64,000 nt of DNA from Haladaptatus litoreus (GCF_900156425.1 NZ_FTNO01000002.1:478125-542124); one strand, 5' to 3'. Shown: positions 53,530-63,010, numbered from the stretch's first letter. Program-made: numbers and translations. The notes: a model not told the origin generated them from the sequence alone.

Positions 53530-55026
53530 TTACTCAAGCAGGAGCAGTTTCGGATTGTGCAGGTACTCCAACAACTGGTTGGCGAACTGCGCGACGATTG
53601 CACCGTCGATGATGCGATGGTCGATGGACATCGAAATCGGGAGCACCGGTCGCGCTTCCACTTCGTCGTCCACGACGACCGGGCGCTTTTTCAGCGACCC
53701 CAGTCCGAGAATACCGACTTCGGGGTAGTTGATGATAGGCGTCGCGTGTTTCCCGCCAATCGCGCCGAAGTTGGTGATGGTGAACGTCCCGCCCTGCATC
53801 TCCTCGCGGGAGATGGTACGGTCGCGGGCTTTCTCGACCAGTTCGTTCATCTCCGAGGCGAGTTGGAGCATATCCTTCTGGTCTACGTTCTTGATGACCG
53901 GAACCATCAGGCCGTCGTCGGTTGCGACTGCAATACCGATGTTGTAGTAGTTTTTGACGACGATTTCCCCGTTCTCTTCGTCCAGTGCGGAGTTGAGGTA
54001 CGGGTAGTCTTTGAGCGCGGCGACGACTGCCTTCAGCACGAACGGCATGTAGGTGAGCTTGATACCCTGTTCGTCGGCGATGCCGCGCAGTTCCTCGCGC
54101 GTCTCGACCAGTTCCGACACTTCCGTCGTGTCGTGGTGAGTGACGTGCGGCGCGGTGAACTTCGACTTCTGCATCTGCTTGCCGATGGTTCGCCGAATGC
54201 CGCGGTACGGAATCCGCTCTTCACGCGGGCCAGTTTCGCCCGTTGCGAGTTCAGCGGCGTCTTCAGCCTGCGCTTGTTGCTGTGCCTCAGCGTACTCTCG
54301 CACGGCTTCCGGCGTTACGAACGCTTGTCCGTCGCGTTCCTCGACCGCGGGTACGGCATTGAGGTTGACACCCTGCTCGTCGGCGAGTCGTCGCGTTGCG
54401 GGTGCGGCGAGTGTTCGTTCGCGGTCGGCGGGTTCGACCGAATCCGGTGCCGGTCCGCCGCCGGATATACCACCGTTCTCGGGCTGAATGTCGAGGTCGT
54501 CGTCCGGTTGGACTTCGTCGGTTTCCTGCTCGACTTCGTCTGTCGTGCTTTCGGCCGCCGTGCGAACGTCGTGTTCCGTCACGCGACCGCTCGGCCCGGT
54601 TCCTTCGACGGTTGCAATATCCACACCGAGTTCGCGCGCGAGTCGTCGCGCGCTTGGGGCCGCGAAGACGCGACCTTCTGGAGTCTCGGTTTCCTCCGAA
54701 ACTTCGGGCTCCTCGGCGACTTCCTCTTGTGATTCCGTCGGCTCTTCGGATTCGGCGCTCTCGGTGGCCGTGTCCTCGTCGTCTTCACCCTCCACGTTGA
54801 ACGTGATGATGACGTTGCCGACGGGGACGACTTCGCCCTCTTCCGCGCGGAGTTCGCGGACGCTCCCGTTAACCGGGGAGGGAACCTCCACGATTGCCTT
54901 GTCCGTCTCGACTTCCGCGACGGGTTGGTCTTCGCTAACCTCGTCGCCTTCTTCGACGAGCCAACTGACGAGTTCACCTTCGGCGACACCTTCGCCGACG
55001 TCGGGGAGTTTGAATTCGCGTACCAT
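53530..55026 (-). CDS. pdhC: 2-oxoacid dehydrogenase E2 (dihydrolipoamide acyltransferase)
   Basis: 498 residues. One lipoyl domain at 1-80 with the lipoylated Lys in VAEVETDKAIVEV; an acidic linker; a peripheral-subunit-binding domain at about 128-165 (PSARRLARELGVDIATVEGTGPSGRVTEHDV in outline); a second similar region at about 215-255 (APATRRLADEQGVNLNAVPAV); then the catalytic domain ending SMSIDHRIIDGAIVAQF with the HRxxDG active site. The second E3/E1-binding-like region is unusual. Lies 1 nt from pdhB. The acyl substrate cannot be fixed from sequence. Confidence 0.95.
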   Translation of the reverse strand: MVREFKLPDVGEGVAEGELVSWLVEEGDEVSEDQPVAEVETDKAIVEVPSPVNGSVRELRAEEGEVVPVGNVIITFNVEGEDDEDTATESAESEEPTESQEEVAEEPEVSEETETPEGRVFAAPSARRLARELGVDIATVEGTGPSGRVTEHDVRTAAESTTDEVEQETDEVQPDDDLDIQPENGGISGGGPAPDSVEPADRERTLAAPATRRLADEQGVNLNAVPAVEERDGQAFVTPEAVREYAEAQQQAQAEDAAELATGETGPREERIPYRGIRRTIGKQMQKSKFTAPHVTHHDTTEVSELVETREELRGIADEQGIKLTYMPFVLKAVVAALKDYPYLNSALDEENGEIVVKNYYNIGIAVATDDGLMVPVIKNVDQKDMLQLASEMNELVEKARDRTISREEMQGGTFTITNFGAIGGKHATPIINYPEVGILGLGSLKKRPVVVDDEVEARPVLPISMSIDHRIIDGAIVAQFANQLLEYLHNPKLLLLE

Positions 55027-55027
55027 G

Positions 55028-56023
55028 TTAGAAGTTCACCGCGTCGCGGATGCCTTCCTTGATGCGGGTCGGTTCGGGCAGGTAGTAGTCTTCGAGACTG
55101 TAGAGCGGGAACGGCGTGTCGAAGCCGGTGATTCGCTCGACCGGTGCCTCCTGATACAGCAGGGCTTCTTCCTGAATCGTCGCCGCAATTTCTCCAGCTA
55201 GACCGCCGGTTTTCGGAGCCTCGTGGACGACTGCCGCGCGTCCGGTCTTCTTGAACGATTCGATGATGGTGTCTTCGTCGAGTGGCGACACCGTTCTGAG
55301 GTCAACGACTTCCACGTCGATTTCGCCTTCCAGTTCCTCTGCGGCCTTCATCGTCGGTCGGGTCATCGCACCCCACGTGAACACCGAGATGTCAGACCCT
55401 TCGCGGCGGACTGCGGCTTCGCCGAGCGGGACTTCGTAGGATTCCGTCGGTACTTCACCGCGGAACGCGCGGTAGATAAGTTTCGGTTCGAGGAAGATAA
55501 CCGGGTCGGGGTCGCGGATTGCCGACGTGAGCAGTCCTTTGGTGTCGTAGGGCGTGCTCGGCATGACGACCTTGAGGCCGGGTTGATGTACGTAGAACGC
55601 TTCCATCGACTCGGAGTGGTGTTCCGGCGCACGGATTCCGCCACCGTATGGTGCGCGAACGACCATCGGACAGGTGAACCGGCCGCGACTTCGCGTGCGA
55701 AGTCGCGCCGCGTGGGAGACGATTTGGTCGAATGCCGGGTACATGAAGCCGGAGAATTGCATCTCCGGAACGGGCTTCAGACCGTAGGCGGCCATGCCGA
55801 TAGCCGTCCCGACGATACCGGACTCGGCCAGCGGGGTGTCGATGACGCGGTCGTCGCCGAACTCCTCGTAGAGTCCTTCCGTGGCGCGGAACACGCCGCC
55901 GTTCTTGCCGACGTCCTCGCCCATGACGATGACGTCGTCGTCTTGTTGCATTTCAGTGTACAGTCCGTCGCGGACTGCCTGCACGAGCGTAAGATTCTCG
56001 GATTCGGTAGTTGCCTGACTCAT
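55028..56023 (-). CDS. pdhB: 2-oxoacid dehydrogenase E1 beta subunit
   Basis: 331 residues. Thiamine-diphosphate enzyme subunit with VMGEDVGKNGGVFRATEGLYEEFG, DTPLAESGIVGTAIGMA, RLRTRSRGRFTCPMVVRAPYGGG and the C-terminal transketolase-like domain VVDLRTVSPLDEDTIIESFKKT. The closest family use is pyruvate or branched-chain 2-oxoacids. It lies 3 nt from pdhA and 1 nt from pdhC. A perfect palindrome (55684-55707) lies in the conserved RLRTRSRGR-coding part. Confidence 0.95.
   Translation of the reverse strand: MSQATTESENLTLVQAVRDGLYTEMQQDDDVIVMGEDVGKNGGVFRATEGLYEEFGDDRVIDTPLAESGIVGTAIGMAAYGLKPVPEMQFSGFMYPAFDQIVSHAARLRTRSRGRFTCPMVVRAPYGGGIRAPEHHSESMEAFYVHQPGLKVVMPSTPYDTKGLLTSAIRDPDPVIFLEPKLIYRAFRGEVPTESYEVPLGEAAVRREGSDISVFTWGAMTRPTMKAAEELEGEIDVEVVDLRTVSPLDEDTIIESFKKTGRAAVVHEAPKTGGLAGEIAATIQEEALLYQEAPVERITGFDTPFPLYSLEDYYLPEPTRIKEGIRDAVNF
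55684..55707. repeat. Perfect palindrome inside pdhB (11-bp arms, 2-nt loop)
   Basis: CGCGACTTCGC, then GT, then GCGAAGTCGCG, within codons for a conserved Arg-rich stretch. Confidence 0.85.
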
Positions 56024-56026
56024 GTT

Positions 56027-57148
56027 TTAATCCTCCAGAAGCGCTTCGTCTCCGTACTTTTCTCGGATTTGCTCGAACGACTCCATCTGTTCTCGGAGTC
56101 GCCGTGGCATGTCCGCGTACACGTGGTTGAAGATTTCCTCGGGTTCCGGTCGCTCAACTGCTTCGGCCTCGTCGATGGCGTCTGCGACTTGCTCTTTGAT
56201 GTCGGCCTCGATTTCCTCGACGCCTTCCTCGTCCAATCGCCCCGTGTTGAGCAGGAATTTCTCCATCCGTGGAATTGGATCCTTTTTCTTCCACTTTTGG
56301 ACTTCCTCGTCGTCACGGTAGACGGTCGGGTCGTCGGCGGTCGTGTGCGCGCCGAAGCGGTACTGAACCGCCTCGATGAGCGTTGGACGAAGTTCGTCCT
56401 CGCCGGGGTTTTTGGCCTTCTCGACGGCCTCTTTCGTCACTTGGTACACTGCGAGTGGATCCATTCCATCGACCTGCACGCCTTCGAAGCCGTATGCGGT
56501 GGCTTTCTGCGCGATGGTCTTCGAGGCGGTCTGGCGCTCTCGTGGCACCGAAATTGCCCACTGGTTGTTGTTACAGAAGAAAACGGCAGGCGCGTCGAAG
56601 ACGCCCGCGAAGTTGAGTCCCTCGTGGAAGTCGCCCTCGCTGGTTGCACCGTCACCGAAGTAACACATGAACGCCTTACTTTCGTCTTTCAAGCGGGATG
56701 CCCACGCTCCTCCCGTCGCGTGAAGGATTTGCGTCGCAATCGGCACCGAGACGGTGAAGATATTGGAATCCTCCGCAATCTCGTTGCCCTTCTCGTGGCC
56801 CATCCAGTAGAGCATGGTCTGGGTCAGCGAGAGACCGCGGACGAGTGCGGCCCCGTGTTCGCGGTAACTCGGGTACATCCAGTCGTCATCTGCAAGTGCG
56901 TAGACACTGCCGATTTGGGCACCTTCCTGTCCCGAGAGCGGTGGGTAGGTTCCCATCCGCCCCTGACGTTGGAGGCTGACTGCACGTTCGTCGAAATGAC
57001 GGGCGAGTTTCATCTGGTGGTACATATCCACCAGTTCCTCATCGGAGAGGTCCGGCACTTCCGCACCGTCCAACACCGTTCCGTCTTCGTCCAGTATCTG
57101 TACTCGTTCCTGGGGGTCTTGGTGTACGATGCTCACGGTCGAACCCAT
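56027..57148 (-). CDS. pdhA: 2-oxoacid dehydrogenase E1 alpha subunit
   Basis: 373 residues. The thiamine-diphosphate motif is [36 protein letters not shown] (given in outline), and the phosphorylation-loop-like region [16 protein letters not shown] with its active-site His is present. [14 protein letters not shown] and [15 protein letters not shown] are also conserved. ATG at 57148 ([10 protein letters not shown]) is taken. First gene of the pdhABC operon. The 308-bp upstream gap (57149-57456) carries its promoter; a TATA-like ACCCTATAACG is seen on the minus strand near 57180; I see nothing else in it. Confidence 0.95.
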   Translation of the reverse strand: MGSTVSIVHQDPQERVQILDEDGTVLDGAEVPDLSDEELVDMYHQMKLARHFDERAVSLQRQGRMGTYPPLSGQEGAQIGSVYALADDDWMYPSYREHGAALVRGLSLTQTMLYWMGHEKGNEIAEDSNIFTVSVPIATQILHATGGAWASRLKDESKAFMCYFGDGATSEGDFHEGLNFAGVFDAPAVFFCNNNQWAISVPRERQTASKTIAQKATAYGFEGVQVDGMDPLAVYQVTKEAVEKAKNPGEDELRPTLIEAVQYRFGAHTTADDPTVYRDDEEVQKWKKKDPIPRMEKFLLNTGRLDEEGVEEIEADIKEQVADAIDEAEAVERPEPEEIFNHVYADMPRRLREQMESFEQIREKYGDEALLED

Positions 57149-57456
57149 CCTGACATGTACGAAAGAACTCTGGCGCACGTTATAGGGTTTTCGTAATTAA
57201 CTTCCCATAGAGATTGCTCAGTCTGCCATTTCCATGGGATTGTTCTTCGAGAACCGAATTAATTTCTCTATTTAAAATTTCTGGCCGATTGTAAGTCGAA
57301 TGATGGACAGATTACCTTCCCTGACGAAGTTTCCGTTCCCCGTGATTTGTGTCGCCTCGACCGAATTTACTGCCGGTTTCAATATCTGTGCGTTCTTTCT
57401 TTCCTAACCTCTGCACAGGAATTCTCTACCCTTCCCGTCTTATGAGTACACCGCTC

Positions 57457-58395
57457 TCAGACGGAGGCTCTTCGAGCCTCTTTCCTCGCCTGCTCCACGC
57501 TCTTTCCATCTCGGAGGATGGCGTCCACGAACAGTTCGCCCGCCTTGTACGACGAACGAACCATCGCACCGCTAGCGCAGTAGAGGAAGGACAATTCGTC
57601 TTCTGCGACCCGTCGCCACGTCTCGAACTTCGATGGATGGACGTACTCCTCCACGTCCAGATGCGTTCGCGACGGTTGGAGATACTGCCCGAGCGTGACG
57701 ATGTCCACGTCCGTCTCCCGCAAGTCCGAAAGCGCCTGATACACTTCGTGGTCGTACTCACCGAGGCCGAGCATCAGACTCGTTTTCGTGTAGATGTCGG
57801 ATTCGCGTTTGACCTGTTCGAGAACGCTCAAACTCTGTTCGTATCCCGCACGCGGGTCACGAACCGGCCGCTGCAGCCGTTCGACCGTCTCGACGTTGTG
57901 CGCAATCACGTCCGGTTCGGCGTCGATGATTTTTCGAACGAGCTTTTTGTCGCCTTGGAAATCCGGAATCAGCACTTCCACGAGGATGCCGGGATGGCGC
58001 TTTTTGATTTCCCGAATCGTCTGCGCGAAGTGTTCCGCACCCTGTCCTTCGAGGTCGTCCCGGTCAACCGAGGTGAGTACCACGTAATCGAGGCCGATTT
58101 CCGCGATGGCACTCGCCACGTTCACCGGTTCGTCCGGGTCGAGCGGTTCGCCGCCGCCCGTATCCACGTCGCAGAATCCGCAACTTCGAGTGCATTTGTG
58201 ACCCATCAGCATGAACGTGGCCGTTCCGCCGCCGTCCGAACCCCGGCCGCTCCAACATTCCCCGAGGTTTGGACAGTTCGCTTCTTCACAGACGGTGTTC
58301 AAGTCGTGTTCGCGGAGCGTCTGTTTGATTCCCGTAAACTCCTGACCCGACGGGGGCCGCATCTTCAACCAATCGGGTTTGCGCCGCCCACTCAT
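57457..58395 (-). CDS. lipA: Lipoyl synthase
   Basis: Radical-SAM enzyme (312 residues) that inserts two sulfurs into protein-bound octanoate to make the lipoyl cofactor of E2. The radical-SAM cluster motif is CTRSCGFCDV, the auxiliary-cluster Cys residues are in TVCEEANCPNLGECW, and the terminal RSSYKAGE carries the conserved RSS motif. Placement directly upstream of pdhABC on the same strand ties cofactor supply to the complex. ATG at 58395. Confidence 0.96.
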   Translation of the reverse strand: MSGRRKPDWLKMRPPSGQEFTGIKQTLREHDLNTVCEEANCPNLGECWSGRGSDGGGTATFMLMGHKCTRSCGFCDVDTGGGEPLDPDEPVNVASAIAEIGLDYVVLTSVDRDDLEGQGAEHFAQTIREIKKRHPGILVEVLIPDFQGDKKLVRKIIDAEPDVIAHNVETVERLQRPVRDPRAGYEQSLSVLEQVKRESDIYTKTSLMLGLGEYDHEVYQALSDLRETDVDIVTLGQYLQPSRTHLDVEEYVHPSKFETWRRVAEDELSFLYCASGAMVRSSYKAGELFVDAILRDGKSVEQARKEARRASV

Positions 58396-58571
58396 TGCTC
58401 ACGGCTTGGGGCCGGTACGACAAAAGGGTAGGGTATTGGCGAAGCGGTTCCGTCATTTCATTCACAATCGGTGCATAGTTCCACGTTGCCGACTGGAAAT
58501 GCCGAAATACTCCCGGGAGATGGTGTACAACTGCCAAATAACAATACCGCTCCTTCGTCTACTCACAGGTC

Positions 58572-58883
58572 ATGGCTACCGACAGTACCGTGAGGGCGAG
58601 TGGAGCGATGGAAACCAACGGGCTGGATTGGTTCAGTATCCTCCTCGTCGTCATTGGCGCGCTCAATTGGGGAATCGTCGGTATAACGAGTCTCATCGGT
58701 GGACAGGTAAACGTCGTGCGGCAAGGGATGGGGATGCTGTTTCTCCCCGATGTTGCACAAATTCTCACGAATCTCGTTTACGTCCTCGTCGGATTAGCAG
58801 GACTGTACTTCATCTACACCAGCTACAAAATCAGGCGCGCGAGTCGTCAGACGACTCGCCAGCCGGTACAGCAAACAGAATAG
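58572..58883 (+). CDS. DUF378 membrane protein
   Basis: 103 residues. The core LDWFSILLVVIGALNWGIVGI and LTNLVYVLVGLAGLYFIYTSYK match the DUF378 family of small two- or three-helix membrane proteins, whose function is unknown. ATG at 58572 or 58608 (METNGLDWF) may be the start. The short basic tail RRASRQTTRQPVQQTE is encoded by a palindrome (58839-58859). Confidence 0.85.
   Translation: MATDSTVRASGAMETNGLDWFSILLVVIGALNWGIVGITSLIGGQVNVVRQGMGMLFLPDVAQILTNLVYVLVGLAGLYFIYTSYKIRRASRQTTRQPVQQTE
58839..58859. repeat. Perfect palindrome in the DUF378 gene (10-bp arms, 1-nt centre)
   Basis: GCGAGTCGTC, then A, then GACGACTCGC, at the C-terminal tail of the coding sequence. Confidence 0.85.
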
Positions 58884-58997
58884 TCGATTTTTCGATTCGT
58901 CAGCGAAATTCTGAGTTACAAAATAACTACCATCATATTTTCACTGGGGTACTTATAAATACTATCAAGATTTTATAATCTGTATAACAGCAAAACC

Positions 58998-60401
58998 ATG
59001 GTCGATGTATCACGTGAGGAAATAACTGATGGTTCATTGATACGATCTCTTCTGCTTCTTGCAGCCCCTCTCGTCATGCAGAATTTCGTACAGGTTGCCC
59101 AGCAGGTCGTCGATACGTTCTGGGTCGGCCGACTCGGGGAAGATGCGGTTGCCGCGGTGGGCCTAAGTTTCCCATTGACTGCGCTTCTGTTCGCCGTTCT
59201 CCTGATAACAACTGTCGGAACACAGGTTCTCGTCTCCCAGCGCGCCGGAGCAGAAGAGGACTCGCTCGCGCGCCGCGCGGTGTTTCACGGTATCACGCTC
59301 GCGTTCGTTCTCGGTTTGGTGCTTACCGTCCTCGTGCTGATTTTCGGCGCGGACATAATTTCTCTGTTCGGTGCCGAACCGAATGTCACGTCACTGACCG
59401 TGATTTACTTCACGACGTTTTCGCTCGGTCTGCCACTCATGGGAATGGGTGACACCATCGAGATGGGGTTCATCGGATGGGGTGATACGCGCGCGGCCCT
59501 CTACATCAACGTCGCTGCGGTCGCTATCAACATCGTCCTCGACCCGATTCTCATCTTTGGTTACGGGATTCCGGGATTCTCGGGGTTCGAAATCGCGGGT
59601 GCTGCACTCGCAACTATCCTCGGATACGGTATTTCATCGCTGTTTGGTCTTGGAATGATGCTTCGCGGCCGAAACGGCTTCTCGCTCACACAAGAGGCGA
59701 TGACGTTCGAAATGAACGACTACCGTGAAATCGTCGATATTGGCCTTCCCATCTGCGGTCAACGCGCCGCTGGACAATCGGTTCGACTACTCATCGTCGG
59801 AGTTGTCGCCGCCGCCGGCGGGTCTGCTGCTCTCGCAGCCTACACCGTCGGTGCCCGCGTTGCCAGCGTCGCATTCATTCCTGCCAGCGGTCTTTCACAG
59901 GCCGCACAGAGCGTTGTCGGGCAGAATATCGGTGCAAAAAAACCAGCGCGCGCACGCCGCGCTACGTGGGTGGGCGCGGGCATCGCCGCCGTCGGTTTGA
60001 CGCTCATCGGCGTCGTCCAGTGGGTTGCTCCCGAACTGCTGGTCAGAACGTTCGTTCCGGATATGACCTCACAAGGATTCGACTTGGCGATCGAATATCT
60101 CCGGATTCTGGTGTACGGCTACTGGGCCATCGGTGCGATGTATCTGTTCAACGCGGGTTTCAACGGCGCACGTCGGACGAAAGTGAGTTTGGTAGCCGAC
60201 TTGGTAAAATACTGGGGACTCCGACTTCCTATCGCGGCAATTGGCGTCCTCTGGCTTGACTACGGTGTATCTGCCGTGTTCTGGGCCGTCACGATTTCCA
60301 ACTGTGTCGCGGCGGTCGGTGCCGGTCTGTACTATTATTATACGACTCATAACGGGATGCTCGAACGGGCAGCCGAAGTCGCGTCGAGTCCCTCGGACTG
60401 A
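58998..60401 (+). CDS. MATE-family efflux transporter (copy 1)
   Basis: 467 residues, twelve hydrophobic segments in two six-helix halves. MATE motifs include ILDPILIFGYGIPGFSGFEIAGAALATILG in outline and LSQAAQSVVGQNIGAKKPARARRA. Such proteins export drugs or metabolites using Na+ or H+. ATG at 58998 follows an AT-rich promoter (TTTATAATCTGTATAAC). A second MATE gene lies 1.1 kb downstream. Confidence 0.92.
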   Translation: MVDVSREEITDGSLIRSLLLLAAPLVMQNFVQVAQQVVDTFWVGRLGEDAVAAVGLSFPLTALLFAVLLITTVGTQVLVSQRAGAEEDSLARRAVFHGITLAFVLGLVLTVLVLIFGADIISLFGAEPNVTSLTVIYFTTFSLGLPLMGMGDTIEMGFIGWGDTRAALYINVAAVAINIVLDPILIFGYGIPGFSGFEIAGAALATILGYGISSLFGLGMMLRGRNGFSLTQEAMTFEMNDYREIVDIGLPICGQRAAGQSVRLLIVGVVAAAGGSAALAAYTVGARVASVAFIPASGLSQAAQSVVGQNIGAKKPARARRATWVGAGIAAVGLTLIGVVQWVAPELLVRTFVPDMTSQGFDLAIEYLRILVYGYWAIGAMYLFNAGFNGARRTKVSLVADLVKYWGLRLPIAAIGVLWLDYGVSAVFWAVTISNCVAAVGAGLYYYYTTHNGMLERAAEVASSPSD

Positions 60402-60595
60402 GTCGGCACTGGTTCGGTGGGGAAAGGGGGGAAAGAATGGAGAGCGCGGAGCGTGTAACCGCGTCCGGAGAGTGAACTCCCGAGTATATAAAGCCACGGG
60501 GGGTAGAGTGAAAGTGAAATCACAAGCAAGCACCGGAGAAAGCTGTGTGTCTGACGGAAGGCAGACATCGCTGTCTGACGAGCGTCACGCATAAA

Positions 60596-60982
60596 TCATG
60601 TGGCCGCTGCTATCTGAACCCCCTCCTCACGAACGTACCGACGAACGCGCTGTTCGAACGTTTCACCGTCCGGCCACGAAACCGGCTTTTTTACGCCTAA
60701 TCGAGTCGGGTCGCCGACGTACACCGCGACTTCCGTTTCCTCCATCGGGACTGCAACTCTGACGTACAGCCCGCGACCGACACCTTCGTATGCGTCCAAC
60801 ATGGCCATATCTGGTGTTTCGACCAGTCGCCCTTTTGTCTCGCCACCCGGTGCCAGCGTCGGGTATTCTCCGTCGACGCGATGTAGCCCCGAGAGGACTG
60901 CATCGCCGACGAAGTCGAACGTCTCAACGACACTATCGACCCGATTCGGGTCGGTGAGCGTTCCGTAGACGAACACTAACAT
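60596..60982 (-). CDS. Gamma-glutamylcyclotransferase-fold (AIG2-like) protein
   Basis: 128 residues. The conserved start FVYGTLTDPNRVD, the catalytic-Glu region DAYEGVGRGLYVRV and the segment AVPMEETEVAVYVGD fit the GGCT/AIG2-like fold. The activity could be gamma-glutamyl cyclotransferase or a related amidotransferase. It overlaps the next upstream gene by 7 nt, so both are one operon. The gap 60402-60595 before it has small hairpins only. Confidence 0.87.
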   Translation of the reverse strand: MLVFVYGTLTDPNRVDSVVETFDFVGDAVLSGLHRVDGEYPTLAPGGETKGRLVETPDMAMLDAYEGVGRGLYVRVAVPMEETEVAVYVGDPTRLGVKKPVSWPDGETFEQRVRRYVREEGVQIAAAT

Positions 60983-61401
60983 GTGGTTTCGTTCGTCTCC
61001 TTCGCCCCTTCGTTCGGCGTCTGCTCGATACGCACCTGAATATCACTTCTCTCTAACTCCTCCCAGAGCGGGGACAGATAGCGGACGTACTCCGAGTCGA
61101 GAAGCGCAACCAGTTCGTCGTAGCTGTCTTCCTCTACGACCAGTCGCTTGATTTTAACGCGCACCTCTCGCGCCCAGTCGCTTCGCTCGGACGGCGTCAA
61201 CGAATCGAGCGTGGTTTCGTCCAGCCCGATTCTGGCGTCGGGAGAGAACAGTCCGTGCTTTTCGGAGACGATTCGCCAATCGTCACACGTCTCCGCGTAT
61301 TTCGCTTTCGACCTGAACTGTGGCGAAGCGTACTGTTCACGCGCGGGTCGCCATCCACCGTACTGCTCCTCGCTGCCGTTGACGATTGCCAGCGTCCTCA
61401 T
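60976..61401 (-). CDS. DUF6884-type protein
   Basis: 141 residues. The pattern WRPAREQYASPQFRSKAKYAETC followed by WRIVSEKHGLFSPD resembles the DUF6884 (YaaA-related) family, in which RSKAxY and S(A/E)KHGL are conserved. Members have been proposed to act on modified bases or nucleotides, but no function is settled. The last 20 residues are charged. It overlaps the GGCT gene by 7 nt and diverges from a MATE gene. Confidence 0.8.
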   Translation of the reverse strand: MRTLAIVNGSEEQYGGWRPAREQYASPQFRSKAKYAETCDDWRIVSEKHGLFSPDARIGLDETTLDSLTPSERSDWAREVRVKIKRLVVEEDSYDELVALLDSEYVRYLSPLWEELERSDIQVRIEQTPNEGAKETNETTC

Positions 61402-61457
61402 CGTTGATTGGTGGTACGTACCCCGATAGAGGGGATAGTTATGGGCCGGTTAATCGC

Positions 61458-61484
61458 ATTTCGCCCATTTCGCCTATTTCGCAT
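61458..61484. repeat. Three tandem 9-nt units in a divergent promoter region
   Basis: ATTTCGCCC, ATTTCGCCT and ATTTCGCAT follow each other between the DUF6884 gene and a MATE gene. They could be a small operator or slippage product. Confidence 0.6.
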
Positions 61485-61535
61485 CGGTTGCCCGTTTCGG
61501 TACAGCCAAACCCCGCCGGAGGGAATCACGTCCCA

Positions 61536-62909
61536 GTGACGCTTCGCGCGCGAACGATTGCCGTCTGGCGGCGAGTGCTTTCGCTCTCGTGGCCAGTGAT
61601 GGCCGAGCAGGTGCTCCGAACGCTGATGCGGACGACCGACATCATCGTTACTGCCTTGTTCTCGCCTGCCGCGGTCGCGGCAATCGGTCTTGCAGACCTC
61701 TATGCGCGCCTGCCACTCAGAATCGGTCTCGGACTCGGTGGCGGGGCGATTGCCCTCTCCAGTCAGGATACCGGGCGGGACGCAACCGCGAACCGCGACG
61801 AAGCCATCACACAAGCAATTTTGGTCGGTGTGGTCGCCGGGATTCCGTTCGTGCTATTCGGTTTGTTGTTCGCGGAACCCGCAATCGCTATCCTCGGCGC
61901 GCCGGAAAACGTCGCGCGGATGGGCGGAACCTATCTCCTCATCATCTTCCTCACGGCACCAGCGCGACACGTCGCGCTGGTTGCCGCGCGCTCCTTACAG
62001 GGCACTGGCGACACGAAAACGCCGATGTACATAAACGTCGTTTCCAATCTGCTCAACATCGGCGGAACCGTGGCGCTCGGACTTGGACTCGGGCCGTTCC
62101 CGAACTTGGAAATCGTCGGCGTCGGAATCGCTACCGCCGTCGGTAATCTGTTCACTGCGACCGCACTCTTGCTTGCGATTCGCACGAACTGGACGCAAGC
62201 ATCGTTCGTCCGGCCGCAAAATCAAACCATTACGAAGCAACTCCTCGTCGTCAGCGCGCCACGAATCGGTGAAGGAATCGCCGCGACGATTGCCGAATTT
62301 CCGTTCAACGCGATTTTGCTCGCCTTCGGTACGGAAGTCAACGCCGCCTACCAAATCGGTCGTCGAGTGTACCAGCAGGTGACCGGGCCGCTTTCCAGAG
62401 GCTACAGCGTTGCTTCGAGCGTCGTCGTCGGCCAAGCCCTCGGAAGTGGCGACCCCGAAAGAGCGCGGTTCGAAGGTTGGGCGACTGTTGCCCTTGGACT
62501 CGTGACGGTCGGCGGAATCGGTGGCGTGCTCTTTCTCGTCGCCGAACCGTTGGTTCGGCTTTTCACCTCCGACCCGCCGACCCTCGAATACGCTGCGGAT
62601 TTCGCCCGCGTGTACGGACTGGCCGCGCCGTTCCTCGTCTCGTTCGTCGTCCTCGCGGGGTCACTACAGGGCGGAAGCGACACGAAAACACCCTTCTTCG
62701 CGCGCACGTCGGGAATGTTCTTGTTCATGGTCGGCTTTTCGTGGTTGGTCGGTGTGCGGATGGACTACGGCGTGATGGGCGTGTACGCCGGAATTTTGCT
62801 TCACTACGTCTGGGCGATGGGAATCGTCGGAGCCGGGTTTTACTGGGGTGGTTGGGCCTCTCGCGCCGCGGCCATGATGGAAGAACGCGGAAGTGCGGGA
62901 GAGACCTGA
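61536..62909 (+). CDS. MATE-family efflux transporter (copy 2)
   Basis: 457 residues with about twelve helices. DinF/NorM-like motifs are VLSLSWPVMAEQVLRTLMRTTDIIV, AARSLQGTGDTKTPMYINVVSNLLNIGG and GQALGSGDPERARFEG. It is only moderately similar in pattern to copy 1, so these are likely different substrate classes. The start is taken as GTG at 61536 because no ATG lies near the conserved N-terminus. Confidence 0.9.
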   Translation: MTLRARTIAVWRRVLSLSWPVMAEQVLRTLMRTTDIIVTALFSPAAVAAIGLADLYARLPLRIGLGLGGGAIALSSQDTGRDATANRDEAITQAILVGVVAGIPFVLFGLLFAEPAIAILGAPENVARMGGTYLLIIFLTAPARHVALVAARSLQGTGDTKTPMYINVVSNLLNIGGTVALGLGLGPFPNLEIVGVGIATAVGNLFTATALLLAIRTNWTQASFVRPQNQTITKQLLVVSAPRIGEGIAATIAEFPFNAILLAFGTEVNAAYQIGRRVYQQVTGPLSRGYSVASSVVVGQALGSGDPERARFEGWATVALGLVTVGGIGGVLFLVAEPLVRLFTSDPPTLEYAADFARVYGLAAPFLVSFVVLAGSLQGGSDTKTPFFARTSGMFLFMVGFSWLVGVRMDYGVMGVYAGILLHYVWAMGIVGAGFYWGGWASRAAAMMEERGSAGET

Positions 62910-63010
62910 CGCGGGACGAACCGAAACGAACTGGTACGAACCGGCACCTAACGGCAGAAAACTCGGGTGCAGAAAACGGTAGGATAGAGGAGGCCCATTC
63001 TACAAATAGC

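Noticed and set aside
55223..57196. 657-codon plus-strand open frame opposite pdhB and pdhA
   Set aside because: It crosses two well-supported genes of the opposite strand, which cannot both be coding here.
57149..57456. A small gene between lipA and pdhA
   Set aside because: No frame over 30 codons with a plausible start on either strand; it looks like a promoter region only.
61005..61024. ORB-like CCCCTTCGTTCGG in the DUF6884 gene
   Set aside because: The GGAA half is absent, so it is not a full motif.
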